Part shown: positions 16,027 to 24,831 of the stretch, one piece after another
How positions within the stretch are numbered: the stretch's first letter is position 1
How the letters are laid out: the number at the start of each line of letters is the position of its first letter
Assembly (NCBI RefSeq): GCF_003711395.1
Contig: NZ_PJRJ01000001.1
Location: forward strand, 62,001 to 126,000
Origin: Acinetobacter sp. B51(2017)
Lineage (GTDB): Bacteria; Pseudomonadota; Gammaproteobacteria; Pseudomonadales; Moraxellaceae
Direction of reading: 5' to 3'
DNA: 64,000 nucleotides
Notes under the pieces: model-generated
The model's database searches: none
The model's input: the letters and a program-made list of their open reading frames with translations, nothing else
What the model was told of the DNA's origin: nothing
Position numbers and translations under genes: made by a program

Positions 16027-16281
16027 TTATTGTGCGCCAGATGCAGCTGCTTGAGCTGTGCTTGGTTCAGCATTGGCCACTTCTGCTGGCACATCAGTAT
16101 TATTTTCATCCATAACTGGCTGATCAATGGCATCAATCGCTGCTTGTTGTTCTGCAGATACGGTTGCCGCTTCTGTTGCTGCTGGCTGTTCAGCTGTATT
16201 GGTTGGTGCTTCTTGCTTGGCACAACCGGTGAATAACAATGGACTAACAATAAGTGCTGCAAGCGTGAGTTTCAATTTCAT
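16027..16281 (-). CDS. Small Ala/Glu-rich lipoprotein of unknown function
   Basis: An 84-residue protein with a lipoprotein signal: basic start MKLKL, hydrophobic core and lipobox LFTGC (lipidated Cys20). The mature ~65 residues are rich in Ala, Glu, Thr and Pro with no visible fold, as in small unstructured outer-membrane or periplasmic lipoproteins. No Asp follows the cysteine (CAK), so Lol sorting to the outer membrane is expected. It lies between fba and pgk with its own terminator. No family function is recognised. Confidence 0.8.
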   Translation of the reverse strand: MKLKLTLAALIVSPLLFTGCAKQEAPTNTAEQPAATEAATVSAEQQAAIDAIDQPVMDENNTDVPAEVANAEPSTAQAAASGAQ

Positions 16282-16359
16282 CTAGTTTTCCTAGCAACAA
16301 GGTATTTTGCGTTGAGCAAAGTCTAGAGCCAGAATATGACATTTTTATGAAGTTGTATA

Positions 16360-16388
16360 AAAAAAGGCTGACCGAAGTCAACCTTTAA
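16360..16388 (-). terminator. Terminator of pgk
   Basis: Read leftward, AAAGGTTGAC-TTCG-GTCAGCCTTT followed by a long T tract; the TTCG loop is unusually stable. It lies about 26 bases past the pgk stop. Confidence 0.85.
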
Positions 16389-16413
16389 TGATCATGCTTA
16401 AATCTATAAAACC

Positions 16414-17601
16414 TTAAGCACGTTCAAGTAATGCTGCCACTGCAGGTAGTGTTTTACCTTCTACAAATTCTAAGAATGCACCACCACCCGTAGAAATATA
16501 GCCAATTTTGTCAGCCACTTCATATTTATCAATTGCAGCTAAAGTATCACCACCACCGGCAATTGAGAAACCAGCCGATTCAGCAATGGCTAAAGACAAT
16601 GCTTTTGTGCCTTCGCCAAATTGATCTACTTCAAATACGCCCACTGGGCCGTTCCAAAGAATGGTTTTTGAAGTTTTTAAAATTTCAGCAAATGCTTGTG
16701 CAGTTTCTGGACCAACATCTAAAATCATGTCGTTGTCAGATACATCGGCAACTTTTTTCACCACTGCTTTAGCAGCTGCCAATGAACCTAAAAAGTCAGT
16801 AAAGTCGATTTCAGAAGCGTCAGCCACTACAACGTCAGTTGGTAGTGGTACAGAAACTTTGGCAGCAATGGCTTTTGCAGTGTCGATTAAATCATTTTCA
16901 CACAATGATTTACCCACGTTGTAACCGGCAGCAGCTAAGAAAGTATTAGCAATACCACCACCTACGATCAATTGATCACAGATGTCTGAAAGTGAAGTTA
17001 AAACGTCAAGTTTAGTCGATACTTTAGAACCTGCAACAATCGCAACCATTGGTTTTTCAGGCGTTTGTAAGGCACGGCCTAAAGCGTCAAGTTCCGCTGC
17101 CAGTAAAGGACCTGCTGCTGCAACTTGAGCAAAACGTGCCACACCTTCAGTTGAGGCTTCTGCACGGTGCGCTGTACCAAAAGCATCCATAACAAATACG
17201 TCGCAAAGCGCTGCATATTTTTGTGCAAGTTCTGGGTTGTTTTTCTTTTCACCGTGGTTAAAACGCACGTTTTCAAGCAATACCACTTGACCTGCTGCAA
17301 CTTCAACGCCATCTAAGTAGTCAGTGAATAATTTCACTTCTTGACCCAGTGCTTGTGTTAAATAATCCGCAACAGGCGCGAGTGATTGCTCAGGTTTTGG
17401 CTCGCCTTCTACAGGACGACCTAAATGTGAGCACACCATGACTGCAGCACCTTTTTCTACAGCGGCTTTAATTGTTGGCAATGCTGCACGTAAACGCGCA
17501 TCGCTTGTAATCACGCCATTTTTTACAGGAACGTTTAAGTCTTCACGGATTAGAACACGTTTGCCTGCTAAATCGAGGTCAGTCATACGCTGAAAGTTCA
17601 T
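16414..17601 (-). CDS. pgk: Phosphoglycerate kinase
   Basis: A 395-residue kinase that interconverts 1,3-bisphosphoglycerate plus ADP with 3-phosphoglycerate plus ATP. Both halves of the hinge enzyme are visible: the N-terminal substrate domain ([41 protein letters not shown]) and the C-terminal nucleotide domain ([46 protein letters not shown]). Length is typical for bacteria (~390). It lies upstream of the lipoprotein and fba genes in the same direction but is closed by its own terminator. Confidence 0.97.
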   Translation of the reverse strand: MNFQRMTDLDLAGKRVLIREDLNVPVKNGVITSDARLRAALPTIKAAVEKGAAVMVCSHLGRPVEGEPKPEQSLAPVADYLTQALGQEVKLFTDYLDGVEVAAGQVVLLENVRFNHGEKKNNPELAQKYAALCDVFVMDAFGTAHRAEASTEGVARFAQVAAAGPLLAAELDALGRALQTPEKPMVAIVAGSKVSTKLDVLTSLSDICDQLIVGGGIANTFLAAAGYNVGKSLCENDLIDTAKAIAAKVSVPLPTDVVVADASEIDFTDFLGSLAAAKAVVKKVADVSDNDMILDVGPETAQAFAEILKTSKTILWNGPVGVFEVDQFGEGTKALSLAIAESAGFSIAGGGDTLAAIDKYEVADKIGYISTGGGAFLEFVEGKTLPAVAALLERA

Positions 17602-17741
17602 GTATAGCTCACTTTATAAATATCAAAAACGCGGTGATTTTAAATGATTATGAAAAAAAAGGTTAGCAACTTTTGTATAAAAGCCGCCTAAATGCAAAGT
17701 TTTGCTATGATAGGGAAAAGTCTTTTCTGATTTCAGCGCTT

Positions 17742-18125
17742 ATGTCGATTCATCCAGATCCTAAACTCAATCGTTTTAATGTGTTAGGTGAGCCTTTAGC
17801 CAGCTGTTGTTATGATCCGATTACAGGATATTTTCGCAATGGATTCTGCCACACCGCCACAACCGATTTAGGTCAGCACACCATGTGTGCCCAAATGACC
17901 GCAGAATTTCTTAATTTCTCACAAAAAATTGGCAATGACCTCATTACTCCGCTGCCTGAAGTCGGCTTTCCTGGTTTACATCCTGGCGATTTTTGGTGTA
18001 TTTGCGTCAGCCGCTGGGTAGAAGCCTATCAAGCCGATGTTGCTCCTCCAATTAAGCTACAAGCTTGTCATCAAGCAGTATTATCTTATGTACCACTTCA
18101 CGTGCTTATGGAATATGCAGTGTAA
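17742..18125 (+). CDS. DUF2237 family protein
   Basis: A 127-residue DUF2237 protein. Hallmarks are NVLGEPLASCCYDPITGYFRNG, the CAQMTAEFLNFS block, GNDLITPLPEVGFPGL and the C-terminal WCICVSRWVEAYQA. The frame is open from 17673, but the ATG at 17742 fits the family N-terminus. The function of DUF2237 is unknown; the many conserved cysteines might bind metal. The stop overlaps the start of maf (TAATG), so the two are translationally coupled. Confidence 0.85.
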   Translation: MSIHPDPKLNRFNVLGEPLASCCYDPITGYFRNGFCHTATTDLGQHTMCAQMTAEFLNFSQKIGNDLITPLPEVGFPGLHPGDFWCICVSRWVEAYQADVAPPIKLQACHQAVLSYVPLHVLMEYAV

Positions 18126-18718
18126 TGAATAGTCCTTCAATTATCTTGGCTTCATCAAGTCAAACCCGTAAAGCGTTAATGGATCGCCTCCATCTTGCTT
18201 ATCACACTGTCGTACCCGATATTGATGAAAGCCCCCAAGGTGAAAACCATGCCGATGATTTGGCTAAACGTTTAGCATTTGAAAAAGCTAAATATATTAG
18301 TGAATTACATCCTGATGCGATTGTCATTGGTTCAGACCAAGTGGCTTGGCGTGAAGGTGCGCCTGATATTTTTATTGGTAAGCCCCTCACGATTGAAAAA
18401 GCGATTCGTCAACTACAAGCCAATTCCAATAAAATTGTGTATTTTAGTACCGCATTAAGTGTGCAGCAAAAATCAACAGGTTTTGAGCAGACCATTATTG
18501 AGCATTACAAAGTAAAATTCCGCAAGCTATCGCAAGCAGAAATTGAACGTTATGTAGCAATTGAGCAACCTCTACACTGCGCAGGTAGCTTTAAGTGTGA
18601 AAGTTTAGGCATTAGCTTATTTGAAGAGATGATTGGGCAAGACCAAACTACTTTAATGGGTATGCCGATGATTAAGCTCTGCCAAATTTTGCGTGATTTA
18701 AAGGTTTTAGTCCCATAA
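18125..18718 (+). CDS. maf: Maf-family nucleoside triphosphate pyrophosphatase (YceF-like)
   Basis: A 197-residue Maf/HAM1-fold pyrophosphatase. The N-terminal SIILASSSQTRKALMDRL and the central VIGSDQVAW and GKPLTIEKA motifs are typical. The Gly/Ser-Asp-Gln-Val pattern is closer to YceF (7-methyl-GTP pyrophosphatase) than to YhdE (dTTP/UTP), so it probably removes modified nucleotides. Start at the ATG overlapping the DUF2237 stop; an upstream in-frame start at 18065 inside that gene is unlikely. Confidence 0.9.
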   Translation: MNSPSIILASSSQTRKALMDRLHLAYHTVVPDIDESPQGENHADDLAKRLAFEKAKYISELHPDAIVIGSDQVAWREGAPDIFIGKPLTIEKAIRQLQANSNKIVYFSTALSVQQKSTGFEQTIIEHYKVKFRKLSQAEIERYVAIEQPLHCAGSFKCESLGISLFEEMIGQDQTTLMGMPMIKLCQILRDLKVLVP

Positions 18719-18735
18719 CTGTTAACTGTATTTGT

Positions 18736-18765
18736 AAAAAACCGAGTCATATGCTCGGTTTTTTT
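18736..18765 (+). terminator. Terminator of the DUF2237-maf operon
   Basis: AAAAACCGAG and CTCGGTTTTT form a 10-bp stem with a TCATATG loop and a long T tract, about 20 bases past the maf stop. Confidence 0.9.
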
Positions 18766-18831
18766 CATGATTTTTTATTAAAAAAGTCTGAATCTTATTT
18801 GATCAGTGCTTTTCATTAAAATCGCAATAGC

Positions 18832-18941
18832 TTGTTTTATATTTAATCTTTCTACATAAAATTGTGAAGTATTGCGTAGATATTAAGCGTGGAACGTGAT
18901 AAATCATTTAAAAAGCCCAACTGCTGAGAATTGGGCTTTTT
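18832..18941 (+). ncRNA. Candidate small RNA: promoter-like boxes and an orphan terminator
   Basis: A clear intrinsic terminator (AAAAGCCCAA 18911-18920, TTGGGCTTTT 18931-18940) has no gene before it: the previous gene's terminator ended at 18765. TTGTTT (18832-18837) and CATAAA (18855-18860), 17 bases apart, could be a weak promoter giving a transcript of about 75 bases from ~18868. No ORF with a ribosome-binding site fits inside. The terminator is solid; the promoter and the RNA are inference. Confidence 0.35.
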
Positions 18942-19060
18942 GTTTTTAGCTAAGTTATTGAATTTTATAAACTAATAAAACCGATTTCGTATAAGCAGTA
19001 TTATGTTAATTTTAGAGAATCTTAAAAAGTAATAGTTTTTCTTTACACTAAAAACAATAA

Positions 19061-19291
19061 ATGATATTTATTCTCAATAAATTTCTCTTGAATAAAAATA
19101 TGTCTAAATTTTTAATTATCAATATTATGTTTATCACACTATTTTTTATTTTCATGGCTACCAGTAGTTTTGTGCAATTTACAGCATTAGGCTATGTGGT
19201 CATAGGTGCGATCTATCTCTTTGTAAACTTCTTTATTTATTTCTGTATCAGATTTTTAAGAGCTTTAGAAACTAGAAAAGTTAACAATTGA
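19061..19291 (+). CDS. Small hydrophobic membrane protein
   Basis: A 76-residue (or 63-residue, from ATG 19100) protein with two hydrophobic stretches, FLIINIMFITLFFIFM and ALGYVVIGAIYLFVNFFIYF, followed by a basic tail, so probably a two-pass inner-membrane protein. Neither start has a good ribosome-binding site, which lowers confidence. The region is markedly AT-rich compared with the neighbouring core genes. It lies 61 bases before an SUKH-family gene and may form a small operon with it. No function is recognised. Confidence 0.45.
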   Translation: MIFILNKFLLNKNMSKFLIINIMFITLFFIFMATSSFVQFTALGYVVIGAIYLFVNFFIYFCIRFLRALETRKVNN

Positions 19292-19352
19292 AATTATTTA
19301 ACATAATGGCTGTTATACGAAGTTTCACTATTCTCAGCAGGTAAAAGATCAA

Positions 19353-19817
19353 ATGCTTTATCAAAACTTAAATATTATGTATGACTTTGGACCAATCGAC
19401 ATAAAGGTCATAGAGAGTTTTGAACAACATAATAAAATTAATTTTCCTTTAAATTATAAAAAGCTAATTGCTTGCCACAATGGCGTGCAATTTATGGAAA
19501 ATAGTTTTGAATATACAGATTCTAACAATAAAGTCGAAGAATCTAGCATAGCCTTCTGCTGTTTTGGAAAGCCAATAGGAGGTGATGATATCGAAAACTT
19601 TCAAGATCAGGATATATATGGCCATGATAGGATAGTCGTCTTTGGACTAAATGGTGGTGGTGACTATATCGGATTTGACTACCGATCTAATGTTAATCGT
19701 CCTAAAATAGTTCTTATGTACCATAATCAATATATTAAAGATCAACATGGACAACCTAAATTAAAACTACTCGAAGTCTCGGATAGTTTTGATATTTTTT
19801 TAAGTTTGTTAAGATAA
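19353..19817 (+). CDS. SMI1/KNR4 (SUKH superfamily) immunity-like protein
   Basis: A 154-residue SUKH-fold protein. The family pattern runs: an N-terminal helix (IKVIESFEQHNKI), the FPLNYKKLIACHNGVQF block, then IVVFGLNGGGDYIGFDYR and a closing DSFDIFLSLL helix. In bacteria most SUKH proteins are immunity proteins that neutralise polymorphic or contact-dependent toxins. No toxin gene is visible on either side, so this is an orphan, possibly kept against toxins of neighbours or left from a lost module. AT-rich codon use unlike the flanking core genes suggests transfer. Confidence 0.75.
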   Translation: MLYQNLNIMYDFGPIDIKVIESFEQHNKINFPLNYKKLIACHNGVQFMENSFEYTDSNNKVEESSIAFCCFGKPIGGDDIENFQDQDIYGHDRIVVFGLNGGGDYIGFDYRSNVNRPKIVLMYHNQYIKDQHGQPKLKLLEVSDSFDIFLSLLR

Positions 19818-20029
19818 ATGAAATTATTAATATAAAATCTCTGAGACGAAATCGTGATATACGCCCAAAGTAGAAAAGTCCAATTTCTTAAAAATCATCG
19901 TTGCCGCCACTTCGAAAGATCCTTGGATGATGCTCATCGATAACAAAATACAAGCTTTTAAAGCCCTGTTACTTGCAGAACTTATAGCGTTCAAGGGACA
20001 ATAAGCCAAATTTAGTTGTAGTATTTATT

Positions 20030-21202
20030 ATGTCCCAAACTTTAGACGTTTTAGGCGGAATCAGCGCTGAACAATTTCTTGCCGAATATTGGCAGAAAAA
20101 ACCCCTCCTTGTGCGTAATGCCATGCCTGAAATTGTGGGTCTATTAGAACCCAATGATGTAATGGAACTTGCACTTGATGAAAATGTGACTGCGCGTTTA
20201 ATTAAACAAAAAGACCGTGATCCAAATCAATGGTCAGTCAAGTCATCGCCTTTACTCAAAGCCGATTTCCAAAAAATGCCAAAACTTTGGAGCGTATTGG
20301 TTCAAGCAGTAGACCACTATTCTTTTGATTTAGCTGAACTTTGGAAAAAATTCCCATTTATTCCGCAGTGGCGCCGTGATGACATTATGGTGTCTTATGC
20401 ACCGCAAGGTGGTTCTGTAGGCAAGCACTTTGATTTTTATGATGTATTTTTAGTACAAGGTCATGGTCATCGTCGTTGGCAGCTCGGTCAAATGTGTGAT
20501 GCCGATACTGAGTTTTTACCAAATCAACCGTTAAAATTATTAGCAGAAATGGAAGTACACTTTGATGAGATGTTAGCTCCGGGTGATATGTTGTATGTGC
20601 CACCGGGTCTGTCGCATTATGGCGTGGCTGAAGATGAATGTTTGACCTTCTCTTTTGGTTTCCGCATGCCAAATGTCAGCGATATGATGGATCGCGTGAG
20701 TGATAAGTTCTCTGCCAATGAAGTATTACGTAATCCGTTAACGGATATTATTCGTGATCAAGTGAGCTTAGCTGGTCAAGTTACGCCAAATGAATTGGCT
20801 TATTTAAAAGACAAGCTGATGGCACAGCTCCAAAACTCAAATGTGCTCGAAGATGCGATTATGAGTTTAATGTCTGAAGCAAAATATCCGGAAAATATTC
20901 CAGAAGCAGAAGAAATTGGCACAGGTGATTTAGAAGAAGCGCTGGGCTTAGGCTATTCATTAATGCTCGAACCTGCGTCACGTCTACTTTATAGCGAAGA
21001 AGATGGTCAAACCTTGTTTTGGGCAAATGGTGAAGGTTTATGCTTAAGCGATGCCTCTAGCGATATTTTAAAACAATTGGCAAATGGCGAAGTGGTGCTG
21101 ATGGATGACCGTTTCTACGATGCTGATTTATTAGAAGATATCGCAACCTTAATGAATGAATCGATTATCATGTTATTGCCTGCAGAAGACAGCGAAGACT
21201 AA
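20030..21202 (+). CDS. roxA: JmjC cupin ribosomal protein L16 arginine hydroxylase RoxA/YcfD
   Basis: A 390-residue 2-oxoglutarate/Fe(II) oxygenase. The JmjC cupin core (~20-225) has the iron triad: GKHFDFYDVF (His133, Asp135) and SHYGVAED (His196). FPFIPQWRRDDIMVSYAPQGG and LAPGDMLYVPPGLSH are typical of the bacterial YcfD group, which hydroxylates an arginine of ribosomal protein L16. The C-terminal part (~230-390) is the dimerisation and winged-helix region, as in E. coli YcfD (373 residues). It stands alone, closed by a terminator shared with the convergent LuxR-type gene. Confidence 0.9.
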   Translation: MSQTLDVLGGISAEQFLAEYWQKKPLLVRNAMPEIVGLLEPNDVMELALDENVTARLIKQKDRDPNQWSVKSSPLLKADFQKMPKLWSVLVQAVDHYSFDLAELWKKFPFIPQWRRDDIMVSYAPQGGSVGKHFDFYDVFLVQGHGHRRWQLGQMCDADTEFLPNQPLKLLAEMEVHFDEMLAPGDMLYVPPGLSHYGVAEDECLTFSFGFRMPNVSDMMDRVSDKFSANEVLRNPLTDIIRDQVSLAGQVTPNELAYLKDKLMAQLQNSNVLEDAIMSLMSEAKYPENIPEAEEIGTGDLEEALGLGYSLMLEPASRLLYSEEDGQTLFWANGEGLCLSDASSDILKQLANGEVVLMDDRFYDADLLEDIATLMNESIIMLLPAEDSED

Positions 21203-21214
21203 AACTTAAGTTGC

Positions 21215-21246
21215 AAAAATGCCCAAGTAAACTTGGGCATTTTTTA
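21215..21246. terminator. Bidirectional terminator between roxA and the LuxR-type gene
   Basis: AAAATGCCCAAGT-aa-ACTTGGGCATTTT is a 13-bp perfect stem with A and T tracts on both sides, between convergent genes. Confidence 0.9.
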
Positions 21247-21885
21247 TAATAAACCTAAATGACGTGCTGTACTGACTGCCTGCATACGTTTGGTGACTTC
21301 TAATTTACGATAAATATGTTTGACATGACTATCTACGGTATGTCGAGACACATACAATTGCGTAGCAATTTGTTGATTAGATAAACCTTCTGCCACTAAC
21401 TGTAAAATTTGTTTTTCACGATTAGTTAATTCAATTTCAGACTCAACCAAGGCAGTAATGTTATGCTGCTGCGGCAATTGTTGTAACAATGAGGCTAATA
21501 GTTGCCGCGTAATAGCAGGATCTATCGGTGCCTCACCATTGCCCCAGCTACGCAAGGCGACCATAATTTCTGCATCATCCCGTTCAGATAGCGTACAGGC
21601 TGTGGCACCCGCATAAATAGCACGAATCACCCGCTCACTCTGGCTTAAATGTGCTACCACTAAGATATCTTTGGCCTGTTGTAATAAGCGACGCAATACT
21701 TTTTCGACCTCAGACGCCTCTAAATCAATCACCCACAATTTTTCATGGCTGTGGGCTAAACTGCTGTGTGTATAGGCTGTCGTGTGATGACCGATCTGCT
21801 GAACCAAGTCACCAAAACGCTGCAGAAATTGTGAATTTTGACTATACATCCCTATCGTGTGTGCATGTTGCTGTGTCTGGCTCAT
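21244..21885 (-). CDS. LuxR-family response-regulator-like transcription factor
   Basis: A 213-residue regulator. The C-terminal ~65 residues form a GerE/LuxR helix-turn-helix: LTNREKQILQLVAEGLSNQQ and VSRHTVDSHVKHIYRKL. The N-terminal ~120 residues look like a diverged receiver domain; the strand LWVIDLEAS offers a possible phospho-aspartate, but the usual acidic pair is missing, so it may work without phosphorylation. The ATG at 21885 is preferred to a TTG at 21915 because GGGGGAG lies 6 bases before it. No histidine kinase is adjacent. It is divergent from the glutamate-synthase-like gene. Confidence 0.8.
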   Translation of the reverse strand: MSQTQQHAHTIGMYSQNSQFLQRFGDLVQQIGHHTTAYTHSSLAHSHEKLWVIDLEASEVEKVLRRLLQQAKDILVVAHLSQSERVIRAIYAGATACTLSERDDAEIMVALRSWGNGEAPIDPAITRQLLASLLQQLPQQHNITALVESEIELTNREKQILQLVAEGLSNQQIATQLYVSRHTVDSHVKHIYRKLEVTKRMQAVSTARHLGLL

Positions 21886-22092
21886 CTTGAGCTCCCCCAA
21901 AATCATTTCAGGCAATACTGTTAATGCTGAATTGGCTGTTTTTAAATTTATCGTTTATTTTTTTATCAATCATAATTTAAATCAATGTGTTTAGATATCC
22001 CTAAACTTAAAAAGAGTTTCACAATTCATTACTTGAGCACCTGCTTAAATCTTGGCAAAGTACATAAAACGATAAAAATAGGACACCCTGAA

Positions 22093-23763
22093 ATGGCAGG
22101 ACCTGCACAGCTCGTCAGACATAAATTACTCAATACTTTTTTTTCAAGACATTCGATTTGGTTTGCCTGTATTTTTGTAGCGTTATTTTTAACTGGGTTG
22201 CGTGTGTTTTATGCACCACATTATCTGTATTATTTTATGTCGGATAGTGTCATCAATACGATCTGGCTGATCACTTCTGTGCTCAGTGCGGTGGGTCTAT
22301 ACGACGTTTTACAGAATAAACATTCGATTTTAAAGAATTACCCGATTATGGGACATTTTCGTTTTTTATTTGAAGATTTTCGGCCTGAAATTCGCCAGTA
22401 TTTTATTGAATCTGATCAAGATGCGCTGCCTTTCTCACGCATGCAACGCAGCCTCGTCTATCAACGGGCGAAGAATGAAAATGCCGATAAACCTTTTGGC
22501 TCGATCATTGACGTGTATCAAGCTGATTATCGCTTTATGACGCATGCTTTAAATCCGTGCAAGCCCGCAGATCCAGACAGTTTCCGGATTACAATTGGCA
22601 ATAGCGCTTGTCGCCAACCGTATTCAGCCTCTATTTTTAATATTTCTGCTATGAGTTTTGGCAGTTTAAGTGCCAATGCTATTCGCGCATTAAATAAAGG
22701 CGCATACATGGGCAATTTTTATCATGATACAGGTGAAGGTAGTATTAGCCCGTATCATTTAGAACATGGCGGCGATATTGTCTGGGAATTGGGCAGTGGT
22801 TATTTTGGTTGCCGCACGCTAGATGGACAATTTGATCCAGCTAAATTTGCCCAACAAGCGGCTCTACCGCAAGTTAAAATGATTGAACTTAAATTATCAC
22901 AGGGAGCAAAACCCGGTCATGGCGGGATTTTACCTAAAGATAAAATTAGCGCAGAAATCGCACAAATTCGTGGGGTAAGTCGCGATGTAGATTGTGTGTC
23001 ACCCTCGAGCCATCCTGCTTTTAGCACTCCCATTGAAATGATGCAGTTTATTCAACAACTACGTGATTTATCGGGCGGAAAACCTGTAGGCTTTAAATTA
23101 TGTATTGGGCAGCCATGGCAATTTATGAGTATTGTCAAAGCCATGTTACATACCAAAATTGTGCCTGATTTTATTGTGGTGGATGGTGCCGAAGGTGGTA
23201 CTGGCGCCGCACCTATCGAATTAATCAACCATATGGGCACACCACTACGCGAAGGTTTATTGTTTGTGCATAACACCTTAGTGGGCGCAGGTCTACGTGA
23301 ACATATTAAAGTCGGTGCCAGTGGTAAAATCATTAGCGCTTTTGATATTGCCAGCATGATGGCAACCGGTGCGGATTGGTGTAATTCAGCGCGTGGCTTT
23401 ATGTTTGCTGTAGGCTGTATTCAAGCACAAAGTTGTCATACCAACCAATGTCCAGTCGGTGTTGCCACCCAAGACAAAGATCGCCAAAAAGCCTTACATG
23501 TCGATACCAAAGCCGAGCGGGTTTTTAATTTTCATAAAAACACAATGCATGCTTTAGCAGAAATGATTGCTTCAGCGGGCTTATGTCATCCTGCAGAGGT
23601 AAAAGCACATCATTTGGCTCAGCGTATTAATGACCGTGAGATTAAAAACTATGCTCAATTACATTTTTGGCTTAAACCCAATGAACTGTTACATCAGGAT
23701 TTAAAAGATGAAGATAATTTCTATTATCGAATGTGGAATTTAGCCAAATTAGAACAATTTTAA
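22093..23763 (+). CDS. FMN-binding glutamate synthase family membrane protein
   Basis: A 556-residue protein with two N-terminal membrane helices (~22-40 and ~50-68), then a glutamate-synthase alpha-subunit central barrel (~95-520). Barrel motifs include SAMSFGSLSANAIRALN, GEGSISPYH, KPGHGGILPKDKI and VDGAEGGTGAAP, with a cysteine cluster CIQAQSCHTNQCPVG expected to hold a 3Fe-4S centre. It lacks the glutaminase domain, so it is not a complete glutamate synthase; relatives are poorly characterised FMN oxidoreductases. An earlier ATG at 21985 is possible, but the ATG at 22093 has AGGA before it. Confidence 0.85.
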   Translation: MAGPAQLVRHKLLNTFFSRHSIWFACIFVALFLTGLRVFYAPHYLYYFMSDSVINTIWLITSVLSAVGLYDVLQNKHSILKNYPIMGHFRFLFEDFRPEIRQYFIESDQDALPFSRMQRSLVYQRAKNENADKPFGSIIDVYQADYRFMTHALNPCKPADPDSFRITIGNSACRQPYSASIFNISAMSFGSLSANAIRALNKGAYMGNFYHDTGEGSISPYHLEHGGDIVWELGSGYFGCRTLDGQFDPAKFAQQAALPQVKMIELKLSQGAKPGHGGILPKDKISAEIAQIRGVSRDVDCVSPSSHPAFSTPIEMMQFIQQLRDLSGGKPVGFKLCIGQPWQFMSIVKAMLHTKIVPDFIVVDGAEGGTGAAPIELINHMGTPLREGLLFVHNTLVGAGLREHIKVGASGKIISAFDIASMMATGADWCNSARGFMFAVGCIQAQSCHTNQCPVGVATQDKDRQKALHVDTKAERVFNFHKNTMHALAEMIASAGLCHPAEVKAHHLAQRINDREIKNYAQLHFWLKPNELLHQDLKDEDNFYYRMWNLAKLEQF

Positions 23764-23802
23764 CTTAAGCGGCCGCTGGCCTCTTGCTGTTGCCTTAACA
23801 AT

Positions 23803-24831
23803 TTAGTAGTACTCACCGCTACTTTGCGCATGTAAAAATGCCGGAATTAAACCCGTGAGTGCCGCACGAATATCGGCACGTTCATTGATTAATTGATGCG
23901 AACCTTCTTCAAGCATTAATAAGGTTTGTAAACGAAATTTGCGGCGAATAAATTCGATATTATAACGCCAATCCACCGTCTGATCCTGTGCACCTTGTGC
24001 TAACCACACGGGAATACGACAAGCAGGGCGCAATTCCATTTGTAACATCCATTTAGACATCGCTAAAATCCAATCCATCCCCATCATACGCGGTTGTAGC
24101 GGATCTTTAAGACGAATAAAACGTAAAAATTCTGGATTATGGTTATTACGTCTAAAATGGCGTGGTACTTGGCGTTTAATGCGGCGGATAATACCCAGCC
24201 CTACAGGGTTATGCCACCATGCCGATTTTGCTGGACGAATCAAAGGCGAGAGCAACAGCACCCGCTGTACAAAAGGATTTTTACGTTGCTCAGCAAAATC
24301 TAGTAAATGATGCATCCAAATTGCCCCACCCGTACTTTGTCCAATCCCTAGCCATGGCCCCTGCAATTGAGGTGCATCTTTAACACGCTGATAAACCGCA
24401 TGGAGAACGTGCTGATAATGGTCAAAGTTTTGAATATTGGCAGGTGAACCATCACTTAAACCATGCCCAGGTAAATCATAAGTGAGTACACTAAAGCCCT
24501 GTGCCAACAACTCATGAAAGATTGGTTGATAAATACCGCTATGCTCTAAATAGCCATGCAATACCCATACTGTACCTTTTATCTGCTCAACGTGCGGTTT
24601 AAACACTTGGACATGCAATTTAAACAATGGCATTTGAATAAAACCTTGCCAATGTTCCGCATCTAACTGATCTAAACCATATAAACGTCGATAAGCTTGA
24701 ATTTCAAGCGAGACTTGAGCGGGCTGATTTAAATCCAATTCAGCTAAAAAATGCGGCGTTTGTTCACGGCTGGGCACAGGTAAATTGAGCTGTTTTAACA
24801 CACTGGGATTTAAAAACGGGATATTTGACAT
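23803..24831 (-). CDS. Alpha/beta hydrolase (monoacylglycerol-lipase-like)
   Basis: A 342-residue alpha/beta hydrolase of the Hydrolase_4 type. Motifs: oxyanion region VWVLHGYLEHSGIY, TYDLPGHGLSDG, nucleophile elbow GIGQSTGG (Ser166), acid in GAQDQTVDW and His in EEGSHQLINE. The pattern suggests a serine esterase or lysophospholipase acting on short or mono-acyl lipids. No signal peptide is seen. Its ATG follows directly on the stop of the ydcF-like gene, so it is translated in the same operon as murB and ydcF. The substrate is unknown. Confidence 0.87.
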   Translation of the reverse strand: MSNIPFLNPSVLKQLNLPVPSREQTPHFLAELDLNQPAQVSLEIQAYRRLYGLDQLDAEHWQGFIQMPLFKLHVQVFKPHVEQIKGTVWVLHGYLEHSGIYQPIFHELLAQGFSVLTYDLPGHGLSDGSPANIQNFDHYQHVLHAVYQRVKDAPQLQGPWLGIGQSTGGAIWMHHLLDFAEQRKNPFVQRVLLLSPLIRPAKSAWWHNPVGLGIIRRIKRQVPRHFRRNNHNPEFLRFIRLKDPLQPRMMGMDWILAMSKWMLQMELRPACRIPVWLAQGAQDQTVDWRYNIEFIRRKFRLQTLLMLEEGSHQLINERADIRAALTGLIPAFLHAQSSGEYY

